Shown: positions 1 to 7,679 of the stretch, in pieces
How the letters are laid out: each line of letters opens with the position of its first letter
Numbering within the stretch: the stretch's first letter is position 1
DNA from: Colwellia sp.
Lineage (GTDB): Bacteria; Pseudomonadota; Gammaproteobacteria; Enterobacterales; Alteromonadaceae
Direction of reading: 5' to 3'
Assembly (NCBI GenBank): GCA_013215295.1
Contig: JABSOZ010000012.1
Coordinates: 1 to 64,000 of the forward strand
DNA length: 64,000 nt
Made by a program: the position numbers and the translations under genes
Notes under the pieces: model-generated
The model's database searches: none
Told to the model about the DNA's origin: nothing
The model's input: the letters and a program-made list of their open reading frames with translations, nothing else

Positions 1-1
1 A

Positions 2-61
2 GCTGAGATGATTGAGTCTGCTGAACTGTTAATATCAATTCAACAGACCAAACACTTGTGA
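2..61 (+). CDS. Possible C-terminal end of a gene cut by the window edge
   Basis: Frame 2 is open from the first bases to a TGA at 59-61 and reads as 19 residues (AEMIESAELL, then a short tail ending KHL). The other two forward frames close within the first few codons. A rightward gene ending here would share the bidirectional terminator at 285-308 with amtB. The fragment is too short to assign to a family and may not be coding. Confidence 0.3.
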   Translation, partial: AEMIESAELLISIQQTKHL

Positions 62-169
62 TCAAGAGACAGGGATGCAGGTACTTATGATTTGTCTGGA
101 ACTAAAATCATGACCGTTGACGTGCAAGGATGCACTAATGCCTTGAAAGACAGGATGTCTGAGAAAGGC

Positions 170-283
170 CATCCTGAACATCGTCGTTCCTTGCCATCCA
201 TGGCAACACGACATACCGTTCATCCTGAACATCGTCGTTCCTTGCCATCCATGGCAACACGACATACCGTTCATCCTGAACAT
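170..283. repeat. 51-bp tandem repeat, about 2.2 copies
   Basis: Unit 1 spans 170-220 and unit 2 spans 221-271; they are identical. A 12-bp partial third copy (CATCCTGAACAT) lies at 272-283. Each unit contains an inverted repeat, TTGCCAT-CC-ATGGCAA, flanked by a further GTCGT/ACGAC pair, so each copy can fold into a hairpin. Because 51 is a multiple of 3, the repeat keeps reading frames open on both strands and produces spurious small ORFs. It sits between gene ends just beyond the amtB terminator. The reverse-strand translation (PWMARNDDVQD) resembles repeat-derived spurious proteins annotated in Shewanella and Colwellia genomes; that link is from memory. Confidence 0.9.
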
Positions 284-284
284 A

Positions 285-308
285 AAAAACAGCCCTGAGG
301 CTGTTTTT
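285..308. terminator. Bidirectional rho-independent terminator
   Basis: A perfect stem, AAAAACAGCC / GGCTGTTTTT, with a CTGA loop, has A and T runs on both sides so it can work in both directions. It lies 38 bp past the amtB stop on the leftward strand. Confidence 0.85.
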
Positions 309-346
309 ATTGTTCATTCTATGAATAAATAAAATACTGAACCGTA

Positions 347-1606
347 TTAAGTAAACTCAGGATAGGCTTCCATACCACAATCTGACTTATCAACGCCTTC
401 ATATTCTTCTTCTTCAGTAACGCGAATACCCATGACTTTCTTAAGTACATACCAGACAACAAAACTTGCACTAAATACCCAAACAAATATAGTTGCAGCA
501 CCGATCAACTGGCCACTAAAGCTTGAAGCTGAGTTTGTAATAGGAACAAGTAATAAACCAAATAGACCTACTACGCCATGAACTGAGATAGCACCTACTG
601 GGTCATCAATTTTAAGTTTATCTAGGCCAATAATTGACAATACAACGATGACACCTGCAATCATACCGAATAAGGTCGATTGAAGCGCTGTTGGTGTTGA
701 GGGCTCTGCAGTAATCGCAACTAAGCCCGCTAATGCACCATTTAATGTCATGGTTAAATCAGCTTTCTTAAATAATATTTTAGCAAAAATCAATGCGGCT
801 ATTGCACCACCTGCTGCTGCTGCATTGGTATTTAAAAACACCATAGCAACTGAATGTGAACTGTTGATATCTGCAAGCTTTAATACTGAACCACCGTTAA
901 AACCAAACCAGCCCATCCATAAAATAAACGTACCTAACGTAGCCATAGGCAAGTTAGCACCCGGAATTGCATTCACACGACCGTCAGCGCCATATTTACC
1001 TTTACGTGCACCTAGTAATAATACGCCTGCAAGTGCTGCTGATGCGCCGGCCATATGTACAATACCTGAACCAGCAAAGTCAGAGAAACCTAAGTCGCCT
1101 AAAGTGTATAAACCAAAGACTGCATCGCCGCCCCAAGTCCAGCTACCTTCAAGTGGATAGATTACTGCTGTTAAAGCAACCGTAAAAGCAAGGAATGCCC
1201 ATAGTTTCATACGCTCAGCCACTGCACCGGATACAATAGACATTGCTGTTGCGACGAAAACAACTTGAAAGAAAAAGTCAGAAGCTTTCGAATAAATAGC
1301 GCCGCCGTTAAAACCATCTTCACGACCAGCAAACTCTTTTAAGACTGCATCAGCATCAACTGTTTCTATGCCAGATAAGAAAAAACCGCCACCGTACATA
1401 ATTTCATAACCACACGCTAAATACATCATGCAGGCAATCGCATAAAGCGCGACATTTTTGGTCAAAATTTCTGTGGTATTTTTTGCACGAACTAAACCAG
1501 CTTCTAACATAGAGAAACCAGCAGCCATCCACATAACTAATGCACCACAAACTAAGAAATAGAAAGTGTCCATTGCATACTGTAACTGAAAAATATTTTG
1601 TTCCAT
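347..1606 (-). CDS. amtB: Ammonium transporter, AmtB family
   Basis: A 419-residue polytopic inner-membrane channel conducting ammonium/ammonia. The pore signature is visible: D176 in DFAGSGIVH, the twin histidines H184 and H343 (SVHGVVGLFG), and the family phrase GFNGGS near 236-240. The length is normal for the family. It lies 10 bp downstream of glnK, the usual glnK-amtB operon in which GlnK plugs the channel when nitrogen is sufficient. Expression is likely driven by the sigma-54-type promoter upstream of glnK. There is no long N-terminal signal peptide as in E. coli AmtB; the first helix starts around residue 12. Family assignment is secure. Confidence 0.95.
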   Translation of the reverse strand: MEQNIFQLQYAMDTFYFLVCGALVMWMAAGFSMLEAGLVRAKNTTEILTKNVALYAIACMMYLACGYEIMYGGGFFLSGIETVDADAVLKEFAGREDGFNGGAIYSKASDFFFQVVFVATAMSIVSGAVAERMKLWAFLAFTVALTAVIYPLEGSWTWGGDAVFGLYTLGDLGFSDFAGSGIVHMAGASAALAGVLLLGARKGKYGADGRVNAIPGANLPMATLGTFILWMGWFGFNGGSVLKLADINSSHSVAMVFLNTNAAAAGGAIAALIFAKILFKKADLTMTLNGALAGLVAITAEPSTPTALQSTLFGMIAGVIVVLSIIGLDKLKIDDPVGAISVHGVVGLFGLLLVPITNSASSFSGQLIGAATIFVWVFSASFVVWYVLKKVMGIRVTEEEEYEGVDKSDCGMEAYPEFT

Positions 1607-1616
1607 GATTTACCCC

Positions 1617-1955
1617 TTAAATAGCTTCAACATCTTGCTCACCAGTACGAATACGCACAGCTTGCTGTAAGTCAAAAACAAATATTTTGCCGTCACCAAT
1701 TTTTCCAGTGTGCGCAGACTCAGTAATAGCTTTAACTAAACGATCGACAACATCGTCATTTACAGCAATTTCAAGTTTTACTTTTGGTAGAAAATCAACT
1801 TGGTACTCTGCACCACGATATAATTCAGTATGACCTTTCTGACGACCGAATCCTTTAACTTCACTTACCGTCAAACCTTCCACACCAATTTCAGAAATAG
1901 CTTCTCTGACATCATCCAGCTTAAAAGGTTTTATTATTGCGTTAACCAATTTCAT
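1617..1955 (-). CDS. glnK: Nitrogen regulatory protein P-II (GlnK)
   Basis: A 112-residue trimeric signalling protein that binds ATP/ADP and 2-oxoglutarate and controls AmtB and the nitrogen response. The T-loop tyrosine that is uridylylated falls exactly at Y51 (RGAEYQVDF), and the C-terminal signature [11 protein letters not shown] is intact. The open frame extends 13 codons further upstream, but the start [12 protein letters not shown] is chosen because AGGGGTG lies just before it and the family begins this way. The operon with amtB makes GlnK more likely than GlnB. Confidence 0.93.
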   Translation of the reverse strand: MKLVNAIIKPFKLDDVREAISEIGVEGLTVSEVKGFGRQKGHTELYRGAEYQVDFLPKVKLEIAVNDDVVDRLVKAITESAHTGKIGDGKIFVFDLQQAVRIRTGEQDVEAI

Positions 1956-1989
1956 ATATTCACCCCTATTTATAATTTGTTTATAACAA

Positions 1990-2005
1990 TACAAATGTTA
2001 TGCCA
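1990..2005 (-). promoter_or_regulatory. Candidate sigma-54 promoter for glnK-amtB
   Basis: On the leftward strand the site reads TGGCAT-AACAT-TTGTA, against the -24/-12 consensus TGGCAC-N5-TTGCA. The spacing is exact and the GG at -24 is kept, but the -12 element has GT instead of GC. It lies 35 bp upstream of the glnK start codon, leaving a short leader with the ribosome binding site. Sigma-54 control of glnK-amtB is established in enteric bacteria, and rpoN is in this same window. The site itself is inferred. Confidence 0.55.
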
Positions 2006-2399
2006 ATGAATAAAAGTCATTACATTCAATTAGATAATGATATAAGAGGAAGTGATAATAATGTGACAGCACTAAATTGGTGCGTTAAAACTTTCAGATG
2101 AGAGTACTTGGTGCATGATATTTAAGATTTTGGATTACTAACAATCACCCCAATGTTGTTAGGTTTATTGTTTAATTTCCCACGATAGACATCAGCACAC
2201 TTTACCGAGGTAAAACAAAGATGGTTTTGCTAATAAAATTTCAATATATTGAATTAATTCAATACACTTATTTTGCTGAGATCCCGCTTTTGTCAGATAA
2301 AAAATAAGTACGTCAGACAATTTCATTTAACTGTTACGTTAATTTTGTAGGTAGGTATTGGCAGGACGCATTGAGCCGAGTACAGTATATCGCGCAACT
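2006..2399. other. Intergenic region without a recognised gene
   Basis: No convincing reading frame or RNA gene is visible. A small hairpin, TTTACC-GA-GGTAAA, lies at 2201-2214 and lacks a T run. The right end (2331-2360) carries one half of an imperfect direct repeat that flanks the S41-like gene. Upstream activator sites for glnK could lie in the left part, but none was identified. Confidence 0.5.
2331..2360. repeat. Imperfect direct repeat, copy downstream of the S41-like gene
   Basis: Begins CTGTTACGTTAATT and ends GTAGGTAGGTATTG. It matches 3386-3412 (CTGTTACGTAATCTT, then AGGTAGATATTG) with two small gaps and a few mismatches. The two copies bracket the single gene between them. Confidence 0.4.
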
Positions 2400-3365
2400 T
2401 TAATGTTCAGAAAGCTGAGTTAGCGCCAAACTGTAGGCTTTTTCAAATATATCATCACCTTTTGCATAAAAGTCTGAAGCTACGCCATCATTACCCCATG
2501 TTTCATTTGATATTGGGTGGCTAATAAGAGCGTAAGGCATTTTAAATGATAGTTTGTCACTTATTTTGACTGATTTCGTGAAGTAATCAAACCCCATTGT
2601 GTCCTCACCAACAATCACGGCTTTATCAAAGTGCTTTAGTGTATAGCCAAGAAACTCCCACTCACCGGCAACAAAAGATGAGTTAAGAATATATAAAGGA
2701 AATTTGTTCTTAAAATTATCAAAACCCTGAGTCTTTAAAGATAATAAGGTCGATAGGTGACTGTTAAATTTTACATTTCCTATAAGTGTATCGGCAGGAA
2801 TAAAATAGCTAACCATTTGCTGCACTAATGATATCGGAACTTCATCTGCCGAACGTAAGTCGATAATCATTGCGTCAACATCAGATAGAAATTCAAATGC
2901 GTCTAAAATCACCTGATGTGCGCCATAAAAAATCACATCTCCAGTTATCCTCAAATAACCAATGTTGTTATCAAGAATTTCTACTTTTACAGCGCCATCA
3001 AGGGGGTTGTTTAATTCGGTATTATTAGCAGCCCAGTTAGCAGTAATTGTAGGTTTTTGTTGAATGATATCGAAACCAGTATCATGTGTTGCCTTAACTA
3101 AAATAGATCTAAGATCACGTCTAAATTGTTCTCTATTGTAATTGTTCTGAAAGCCAATCGTATTCAGTTTCGCAAGGAGTCTTTGGGCTAAGTGTTTTGT
3201 TTTTTCAGGGTAAAGGTATGTATTGTCCAACTCAAAGACAATATTTTGAATGACCAATCGTATTTCTGCTTGCGACATTACCAATTCGTTACTGATTGGT
3301 TGTTCCTGAGCGTGAAGTGAGTGAAAACTCACAATAATCATTAAGAAAATGAAAAAACTCTTCAT
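2400..3365 (-). CDS. Exported S41-family (tail-specific protease-like) protein
   Basis: A 321-residue protein with a clear signal peptide of about 20 residues (hydrophobic run, then HAQ). The N-terminal part (about 30-110) is the helical region seen in interphotoreceptor retinoid-binding-protein-like S41 peptidases. The core (about 130-320) contains GYLRITG, a MIIDLR strand, and NSSFVAGEWEF in the place of the nucleophile-bearing TSS segment. It should act in the periplasm. No PDZ domain is evident, so it is a short S41 member of unknown substrate. It is a single leftward gene without operon partners, bracketed by an imperfect direct repeat. Peptidase activity is inferred from the fold only. 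Confidence 0.75.
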   Translation of the reverse strand: MKSFFIFLMIIVSFHSLHAQEQPISNELVMSQAEIRLVIQNIVFELDNTYLYPEKTKHLAQRLLAKLNTIGFQNNYNREQFRRDLRSILVKATHDTGFDIIQQKPTITANWAANNTELNNPLDGAVKVEILDNNIGYLRITGDVIFYGAHQVILDAFEFLSDVDAMIIDLRSADEVPISLVQQMVSYFIPADTLIGNVKFNSHLSTLLSLKTQGFDNFKNKFPLYILNSSFVAGEWEFLGYTLKHFDKAVIVGEDTMGFDYFTKSVKISDKLSFKMPYALISHPISNETWGNDGVASDFYAKGDDIFEKAYSLALTQLSEH

Positions 3366-3385
3366 ATCAATGCCTTGTATTGAAG

Positions 3386-3412
3386 CTGTTACGTAATCTT
3401 AGGTAGATATTG
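3386..3412. repeat. Imperfect direct repeat, copy upstream of the S41-like gene
   Basis: Partner of 2331-2360; see that entry. It lies 21 bp upstream of the S41-like start codon, so it may instead be part of the promoter region. Confidence 0.4.
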
Positions 3413-3897
3413 TGTTATTTTTACTATTTTCAACTCGCTATAGTAAATATATAAATAGGGGCAGGTGCACTTTAACTTATGCAGCCAACAGCTGCGAATG
3501 ACACTCAATGGCCAAGCCGCGTTTGCAATGGACGCATTAATCAACGTTTAGCTGAAAAAACAATGATGTAATGAACGAACGTCCGTTTTATGATCATACA
3601 CTTGACGTTATCTAGACTTCTGGGTGAATATCAATCTGATGACTTAAAATTCGATTTAACTAGAGGGTAATCACCTCTAAGAAAGCAGCTTTTAAATTGG
3701 ACAGCTTGTTGAAAAGATCTCACTACTAATATCTATTCACATTAGCCCAACAGTTTTTTATTCCTTCAATTCAGCGGATTACTCAAACAATACTAATGGC
3801 GAGTTTAGTCGGTTTTAAAATGTCGTACACGCCACTAATACACAAGTACACAAGTACACAAATGAAATTTTCTTTACATTTAATAATATGCTAATAA
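3413..3897. other. Intergenic region without a recognised gene
   Basis: No supported gene. A near-palindrome, AACGAAC-GTCCGTT (3574-3587), resembles operators of TetR-type repressors, but no such regulator is nearby. At 3841-3862 a 10-bp unit (ACACAAGTAC) is repeated about twice. A 30-codon frame beginning at 3479 (MQPTAAND) matches nothing recognisable and could be decayed coding sequence. Confidence 0.4.
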
Positions 3898-4743
3898 TTA
3901 ATAAAGCATGGATGCGCCAGGATTCAGTACAGCCAAGATACTCAAGCGTTCCATATCACAAAAGTCGCTCGCATCACGTAATAATTCTTTTTGTACCGCC
4001 AGAGAATCTAACTTTTCATCGGCGAGAACTGCTGATGGCTCATGGCTATTACATTCGTGATTTAGCGTCATCACACGTTTAGCAATGTAAAGTAATTTAG
4101 TTTCGTTGGTACTATGTTCAAATTCTTCATTATCTTGGTCGCGTATGGGTTCAATCAAACTATAAGGTAACTGCCATTTTTTCAATAATTCTGCAGAAAC
4201 ATCAGCATAACCAAAACCAAGAACTTGGAGTTGCTTTGTCCAAGGTAATTCATCCGAATTGACTTGCTTACATTCTTTTACTTTTTCAGGGAGGAATTGA
4301 TGTACCACCAATTCTCCTAAATTGTGTAGTAAGCCCAAAATAAATAACCGTTCAGCATTTGGTACTCTTAATTTAGTCCCTAAAAATTTAATGGTTAACG
4401 CACAGTCAACACTACGCTCCCAAAAATCGTCTAAGTATTCAGGGTCTGCATTGAGCCTTTTGAAAGCATTAGTCGTGAAATAAGCAATAACTAAATTATA
4501 AACTTCTGTGATACCGATGATTAAAACGGCTTTTGAAATAGTATCTATTTTTCCGGGATAGTTGAAAAATGAACTGTTAGACAGCTTCAAAATAGTCGCA
4601 GCTAATGCAGGATCAAGTAAAATAACATCCGCAATATCATCAATGGTTGATGACTCATCATCAATTAATTCCTTAATACGGATAAAAGAGTCAGATAAAA
4701 CAAATATTTCGCTTGCCTGATCGGCGTATTCAAAAGCATTCAT
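3898..4743 (-). CDS. HDOD domain protein
   Basis: A 281-residue cytoplasmic protein made almost wholly of an HDOD domain (about residues 15-215), a degenerate HD fold without hydrolase metal ligands. HDOD proteins usually act in signalling scaffolds linked to c-di-GMP, motility or stress; the partner is unknown here. Family phrases are LLDPALAATILKLSNSS and LFILGLLHNLGELV. A paralogue with the same architecture lies at 11948-12796. Both stand alone as leftward genes with no adjacent signalling domain. A palindrome at 4790-4807 lies upstream of the start. Confidence 0.85.
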   Translation of the reverse strand: MNAFEYADQASEIFVLSDSFIRIKELIDDESSTIDDIADVILLDPALAATILKLSNSSFFNYPGKIDTISKAVLIIGITEVYNLVIAYFTTNAFKRLNADPEYLDDFWERSVDCALTIKFLGTKLRVPNAERLFILGLLHNLGELVVHQFLPEKVKECKQVNSDELPWTKQLQVLGFGYADVSAELLKKWQLPYSLIEPIRDQDNEEFEHSTNETKLLYIAKRVMTLNHECNSHEPSAVLADEKLDSLAVQKELLRDASDFCDMERLSILAVLNPGASMLY

Positions 4744-4789
4744 GAAATAGATCCTAGGAATATATAGGGTTATTTATTAAGATAAATTA

Positions 4790-4807
4790 TCCCCACATAG
4801 GTGGGGA
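4790..4807. promoter_or_regulatory. Perfect palindrome upstream of the HDOD gene
   Basis: TCCCCAC-ATAG-GTGGGGA is a 7-bp perfect inverted repeat, 47-64 bp before the HDOD start codon. It has no T run, so an operator or leader hairpin is more likely than a terminator. Function unknown. Confidence 0.4.
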
Positions 4808-4892
4808 ATGTTACTATTTTGTAACAGATTAACATTTCACTTTCTATTTAAAATACAGGAGATTAGCAAATGGTCAATCTAATAATGAGTAT

Positions 4893-4925
4893 AGTCACTA
4901 TATTTGTAATTAGTGACTTTTTTAT
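4893..4925. terminator. Hairpin with T run, terminator-like
   Basis: Stem AGTCACTA / TAGTGACT (8 bp, 10-base loop) followed by TTTTTT on the plus strand. It lies between the DUF2797 stop and the HDOD start, both leftward genes, so the T run is on the wrong side for them. It may still stop leftward transcripts weakly or be a remnant. Confidence 0.45.
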
Positions 4926-4938
4926 CATTTAAACGATA

Positions 4939-5775
4939 TTAATCTTCAACCGTAAGGGCCACTTGGTAAGAACCAAATTTACGAATATTGATAACACCCT
5001 TATCGAAAATAAGGTATTGACCTTTAATTCCCTGCAAAAGTCCTGACACTTGTGGTGTTTTATCAAAATTAAAAGAGCCAATCTTTTCTAAGTATTGTTC
5101 GACAGGGAAATTCAAATTGACAACAGGCTCATCGAGTAATTCCACAGCATCTTCACCAAATCGTAGTTTTATTTCGTCTAACTGTGCTGAAATTTCAGGT
5201 AATAATTCTTGTGCTCTTGCTTTTAAATCAACGGCTTCACCTGATCCTTTTAGCATCGCTCGCCAATTTGTTTTATCGGCAATGAATTTAGCCAGTGCTA
5301 TTTCAACTAAACCAGATTGTAAACGCGTACTTACCCTAAATAACGGTAAGGCTTGCGTTGCTCCTTGATCAATCCAGCGTGTGGGTATTTGTGTATGACG
5401 GGTGATACCTACTTTAATACCAGAGGTATTCGCTAAATAAACATAATGATTCACCATACAGTTTTTAACGCCCCACTCTGGCTCACGACACGTACCTTGC
5501 TCATGATGACAAGTTTCCGGTTTCATAATACACATGTCACATTGTGCTAGCTTTTGCATGCACGGATAACAAAACCCTTGTGAATAACTTTTCTTTGTAG
5601 ATCTTCCACAATTGCGACAACCGATTTTACCTTGGTAATCTAACGTTATTGTCTTGCCAATTAATGCATTCATATCGATAGTCTGTTCGCCGATAGGTAA
5701 TTGGTAATGAACAAGTCCGTTTTCATCTAATTGGGCTGTCATTTTACTCAAAGCACCAGCATCGTAATGGGTCAT
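4939..5775 (-). CDS. DUF2797 zinc-ribbon/GIY-YIG-like protein
   Basis: A 278-residue cytoplasmic protein of unknown function. The first part has a dense cysteine cluster suited to zinc binding: C53-x2-C56, C69-x2-C72, C79-x2-C82, then C89 and C96. Next comes a segment starting HYVYLANTSGIKVGITR (about 113-130) that resembles the GIY-YIG nuclease core. This order is the hallmark of DUF2797. It is a single leftward gene ending near 4939. The next gene to the right, on the opposite strand, is also a GIY-YIG protein, so the two divergent genes share a fold; whether they are functionally linked is unknown. Confidence 0.85.
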   Translation of the reverse strand: MTHYDAGALSKMTAQLDENGLVHYQLPIGEQTIDMNALIGKTITLDYQGKIGCRNCGRSTKKSYSQGFCYPCMQKLAQCDMCIMKPETCHHEQGTCREPEWGVKNCMVNHYVYLANTSGIKVGITRHTQIPTRWIDQGATQALPLFRVSTRLQSGLVEIALAKFIADKTNWRAMLKGSGEAVDLKARAQELLPEISAQLDEIKLRFGEDAVELLDEPVVNLNFPVEQYLEKIGSFNFDKTPQVSGLLQGIKGQYLIFDKGVINIRKFGSYQVALTVED

Positions 5776-5886
5776 TTATTATCTCGATAATTTTCAAGGG
5801 GAAGTTTAAAGAGCATGGTATAAAACTCTGGAAATGACAGCCAGCTTTTTATCGATTTCAATGATAAAAATTGCGATACTCCCCTG

Positions 5887-6192
5887 ATGACAGAAAAAAC
5901 AACAACGCCTAAACCAAACTGGTTTGTTTATTACTTACGCTGTGCTGACAATAGTTTGTACGCAGGTGTTACTACAGATTTAATTCGTCGATTACATGAA
6001 CATAATACCTGTAACAAAACAGGTGCTAAATATACGCGGGTTCGTCGCCCTGTGAAATTGGTCTACGCTGAAACGCAGGAAAACCGTCAACTTGCTTGTA
6101 AACGTGAATATCAGTTAAAGCAACTGACCAAAATAAAAAAAGAAACTTTAGTCCATAATTTCAACTTACTTACTTTCGAAAAAACACCCTAA
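5887..6192 (+). CDS. GIY-YIG nuclease family protein (YhbQ/UPF0213 type)
   Basis: 101 residues, the standard size of the stand-alone GIY-YIG family. Motifs are VYYLRCADNSLYAGVT (about 14-29), DLIRRLHEH (31-39), RPVKLVYAE (54-62) and the CKREYQLK helix (71-78) containing the likely metal-binding E74. The E. coli YhbQ family has DNA-nicking activity in vitro, with an unclear cellular role. It is divergent from the DUF2797 gene across about 110 bp. No strong Shine-Dalgarno sequence is seen before the ATG. Confidence 0.9.
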   Translation: MTEKTTTPKPNWFVYYLRCADNSLYAGVTTDLIRRLHEHNTCNKTGAKYTRVRRPVKLVYAETQENRQLACKREYQLKQLTKIKKETLVHNFNLLTFEKTP

Positions 6193-6291
6193 CAACACTG
6201 GTCTGCTCAGTGCCTTTTATTGAGATAATTGCGATTTATCAACTGGTAACTGCTAGTATGACGAGGTTTTCAAACAATAATTGTAGGTTGT

Positions 6292-6999
6292 ATGTTTCTA
6301 GAAAGTTACTGTAATGTAATAGATAATAAAATTAGTTTTTCTCGTCAGCAAGGTAGCGATTTTGCTAAACAAGTTGCCGATGATTTCAATCCGCTACATG
6401 ATGTCGATGCAAAGCGATTTTGCATTCCAGGCGATTTACTATTTTCATTAGTATTAGAAAAATCAGGTTTATCTCAGAACATGGGATTTACTTTTTCCGG
6501 TATGGTCTCCGATGGTATCGCGTTAACTTTTCCAGAAACGATAACGGGTTCAGCGAGTATTGTTGATGACAATGCTAAAGAATATATGAAAATAGAAGCT
6601 ACGGGTGAGTGCACTACCAACAGCCAGTCTATAAATGCGCTGATCCGTGCTTATGTAGAGTTTTCTGGTCATACATTTCCGCATATTCTAGTTAAGTTAA
6701 TGTTTGAAAATAATGTAATGATTAACCCTACACGCCCAATGGTGATGTACGAAAATATGTTTATCCACTTAGATAAACTTGATTTTTCCGACGTACAATT
6801 ACAATTAACTGCACCCAGTTTAATTATTGAAGGTAAACGCGGAAAAGCAACATTACCTTTTGATTTAGTTGCCGATGGAAAAGTGATTGGTCATGGTAAG
6901 AAGCATATGCTTTTAAGCGGTTTAAGAGACTATGACCAAGCCACTATTGATACGCTTGTTAGTGATTATAATGAGACAAAAACGCAGTACTTAAAATAA
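6292..6999 (+). CDS. DUF3581 family protein, hotdog-like
   Basis: 235 residues, cytoplasmic, function unknown. The segment ADDFNPLHDVDAKRF (about 29-43) matches the hydratase motif of MaoC-type hotdog folds (DFNPxHxD), and a second half with similar predicted strands follows. This supports a two-domain hotdog protein that may act on an acyl thioester, but catalysis is not shown. I recognise the sequence as DUF3581, common in Vibrio, Shewanella and Colwellia. It converges with the next gene and shares the terminator at 7011-7030. Confidence 0.7.
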   Translation: MFLESYCNVIDNKISFSRQQGSDFAKQVADDFNPLHDVDAKRFCIPGDLLFSLVLEKSGLSQNMGFTFSGMVSDGIALTFPETITGSASIVDDNAKEYMKIEATGECTTNSQSINALIRAYVEFSGHTFPHILVKLMFENNVMINPTRPMVMYENMFIHLDKLDFSDVQLQLTAPSLIIEGKRGKATLPFDLVADGKVIGHGKKHMLLSGLRDYDQATIDTLVSDYNETKTQYLK

Positions 7000-7010
7000 T
7001 ATCTAATATC

Positions 7011-7030
7011 GCATGCTCATAAGAGCATGC
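7011..7030. terminator. Shared hairpin between convergent genes
   Basis: Perfect stem GCATGCTC / GAGCATGC with a 4-base loop. It abuts the stop codon of the leftward gene and lies 12 bp after the rightward stop. T-rich sequence (TATTTTAAA) follows on the plus side. Confidence 0.65.
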
Positions 7031-7557
7031 TATTTTAAACTTACAATAACATCACTTTTCTCAAACGATAGCTGTTGATTTCTCCTGTCTTCTACACAAA
7101 ATGCAAACTGCTTTGTAGTTTTTGGTCGTGAACATTTCTTAGGTTGCCGATAATACAGTAACCATGCTTGCAATTGTTTACCTTGATAACGAGACTTTAT
7201 CACCACGGGTGCTGTCGTTTGAAAAGGCCTGACGCTTACCTTTGATATCGGTGTTAATGAGGTTGCAGTTAAACGCTGTTGCTTAGATATGGTATGTTTC
7301 TGTTGTTTCTTTTGATTTTTACTGCTGCGTGCCTTTTTTAAATGCCCTTGTGAACATTGCCACCATTTTTTTCTTGCTTTAGCTTCGAGCTTATTGAGGT
7401 TATTACCTCGCTTTAAACTATGTCCTTGTTTTTGTTGAGACTGAACATTACGTAACTTATCTAAATAAGCTTGGCATTGTTTTTTCTCCGCATAACTTAC
7501 TTGCGTAATAACTAATGAGATACCAATAAAAATAATCTTAGAATACACTCCACACAT
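7030..7557 (-). CDS. Basic exported protein of unknown function
   Basis: 175 residues. The start MCGVYSKII is chosen over one seven codons upstream because AAGGAAG sits just before it. Residues 1-23 form a signal peptide ending near SYA. The mature protein is strongly basic and rich in Lys, Gln and Arg, with a low-complexity KNQKKQQKH stretch in the middle. Four cysteines (near residues 28, 68, 142 and 154) could form disulphides. The C-terminal part (about 115-175) looks folded (AWLLYYRQPKKCSRP). No family recognised. It is divergent from ligE across about 120 bp. Confidence 0.6.
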   Translation of the reverse strand: MCGVYSKIIFIGISLVITQVSYAEKKQCQAYLDKLRNVQSQQKQGHSLKRGNNLNKLEAKARKKWWQCSQGHLKKARSSKNQKKQQKHTISKQQRLTATSLTPISKVSVRPFQTTAPVVIKSRYQGKQLQAWLLYYRQPKKCSRPKTTKQFAFCVEDRRNQQLSFEKSDVIVSLK

Positions 7558-7679
7558 AACGCTTCCTTGAATAAACACACAACATGTAACAGCTTAGTAC
7601 ATTTTATTAACATTACATTAGCAAATACAAAAACAAGATCTATACTTTTCCTATCTAAAATGAGCAAGGACGTTCTACA

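Noticed and set aside
170-283. CRISPR array
   Set aside because: Units are directly adjacent with no unique spacers, and no cas genes are nearby.
92-317. Small ORFs on both strands across the 51-bp repeats
   Set aside because: They exist only because the repeat length is a multiple of three; no ribosome binding sites or non-repeat coding signal.
750-1185. Plus-strand ORFs inside amtB
   Set aside because: Shadow frames of a clearly coding gene on the other strand.
3479-3571. 30-codon frame (MQPTAAND start)
   Set aside because: No ribosome binding site, no recognised family, and isolated in a long gap; kept only as a note in the gap entry.
3574-3587. TetR-family operator
   Set aside because: The palindrome has a mismatch and there is no TetR-type gene or promoter arrangement around it.
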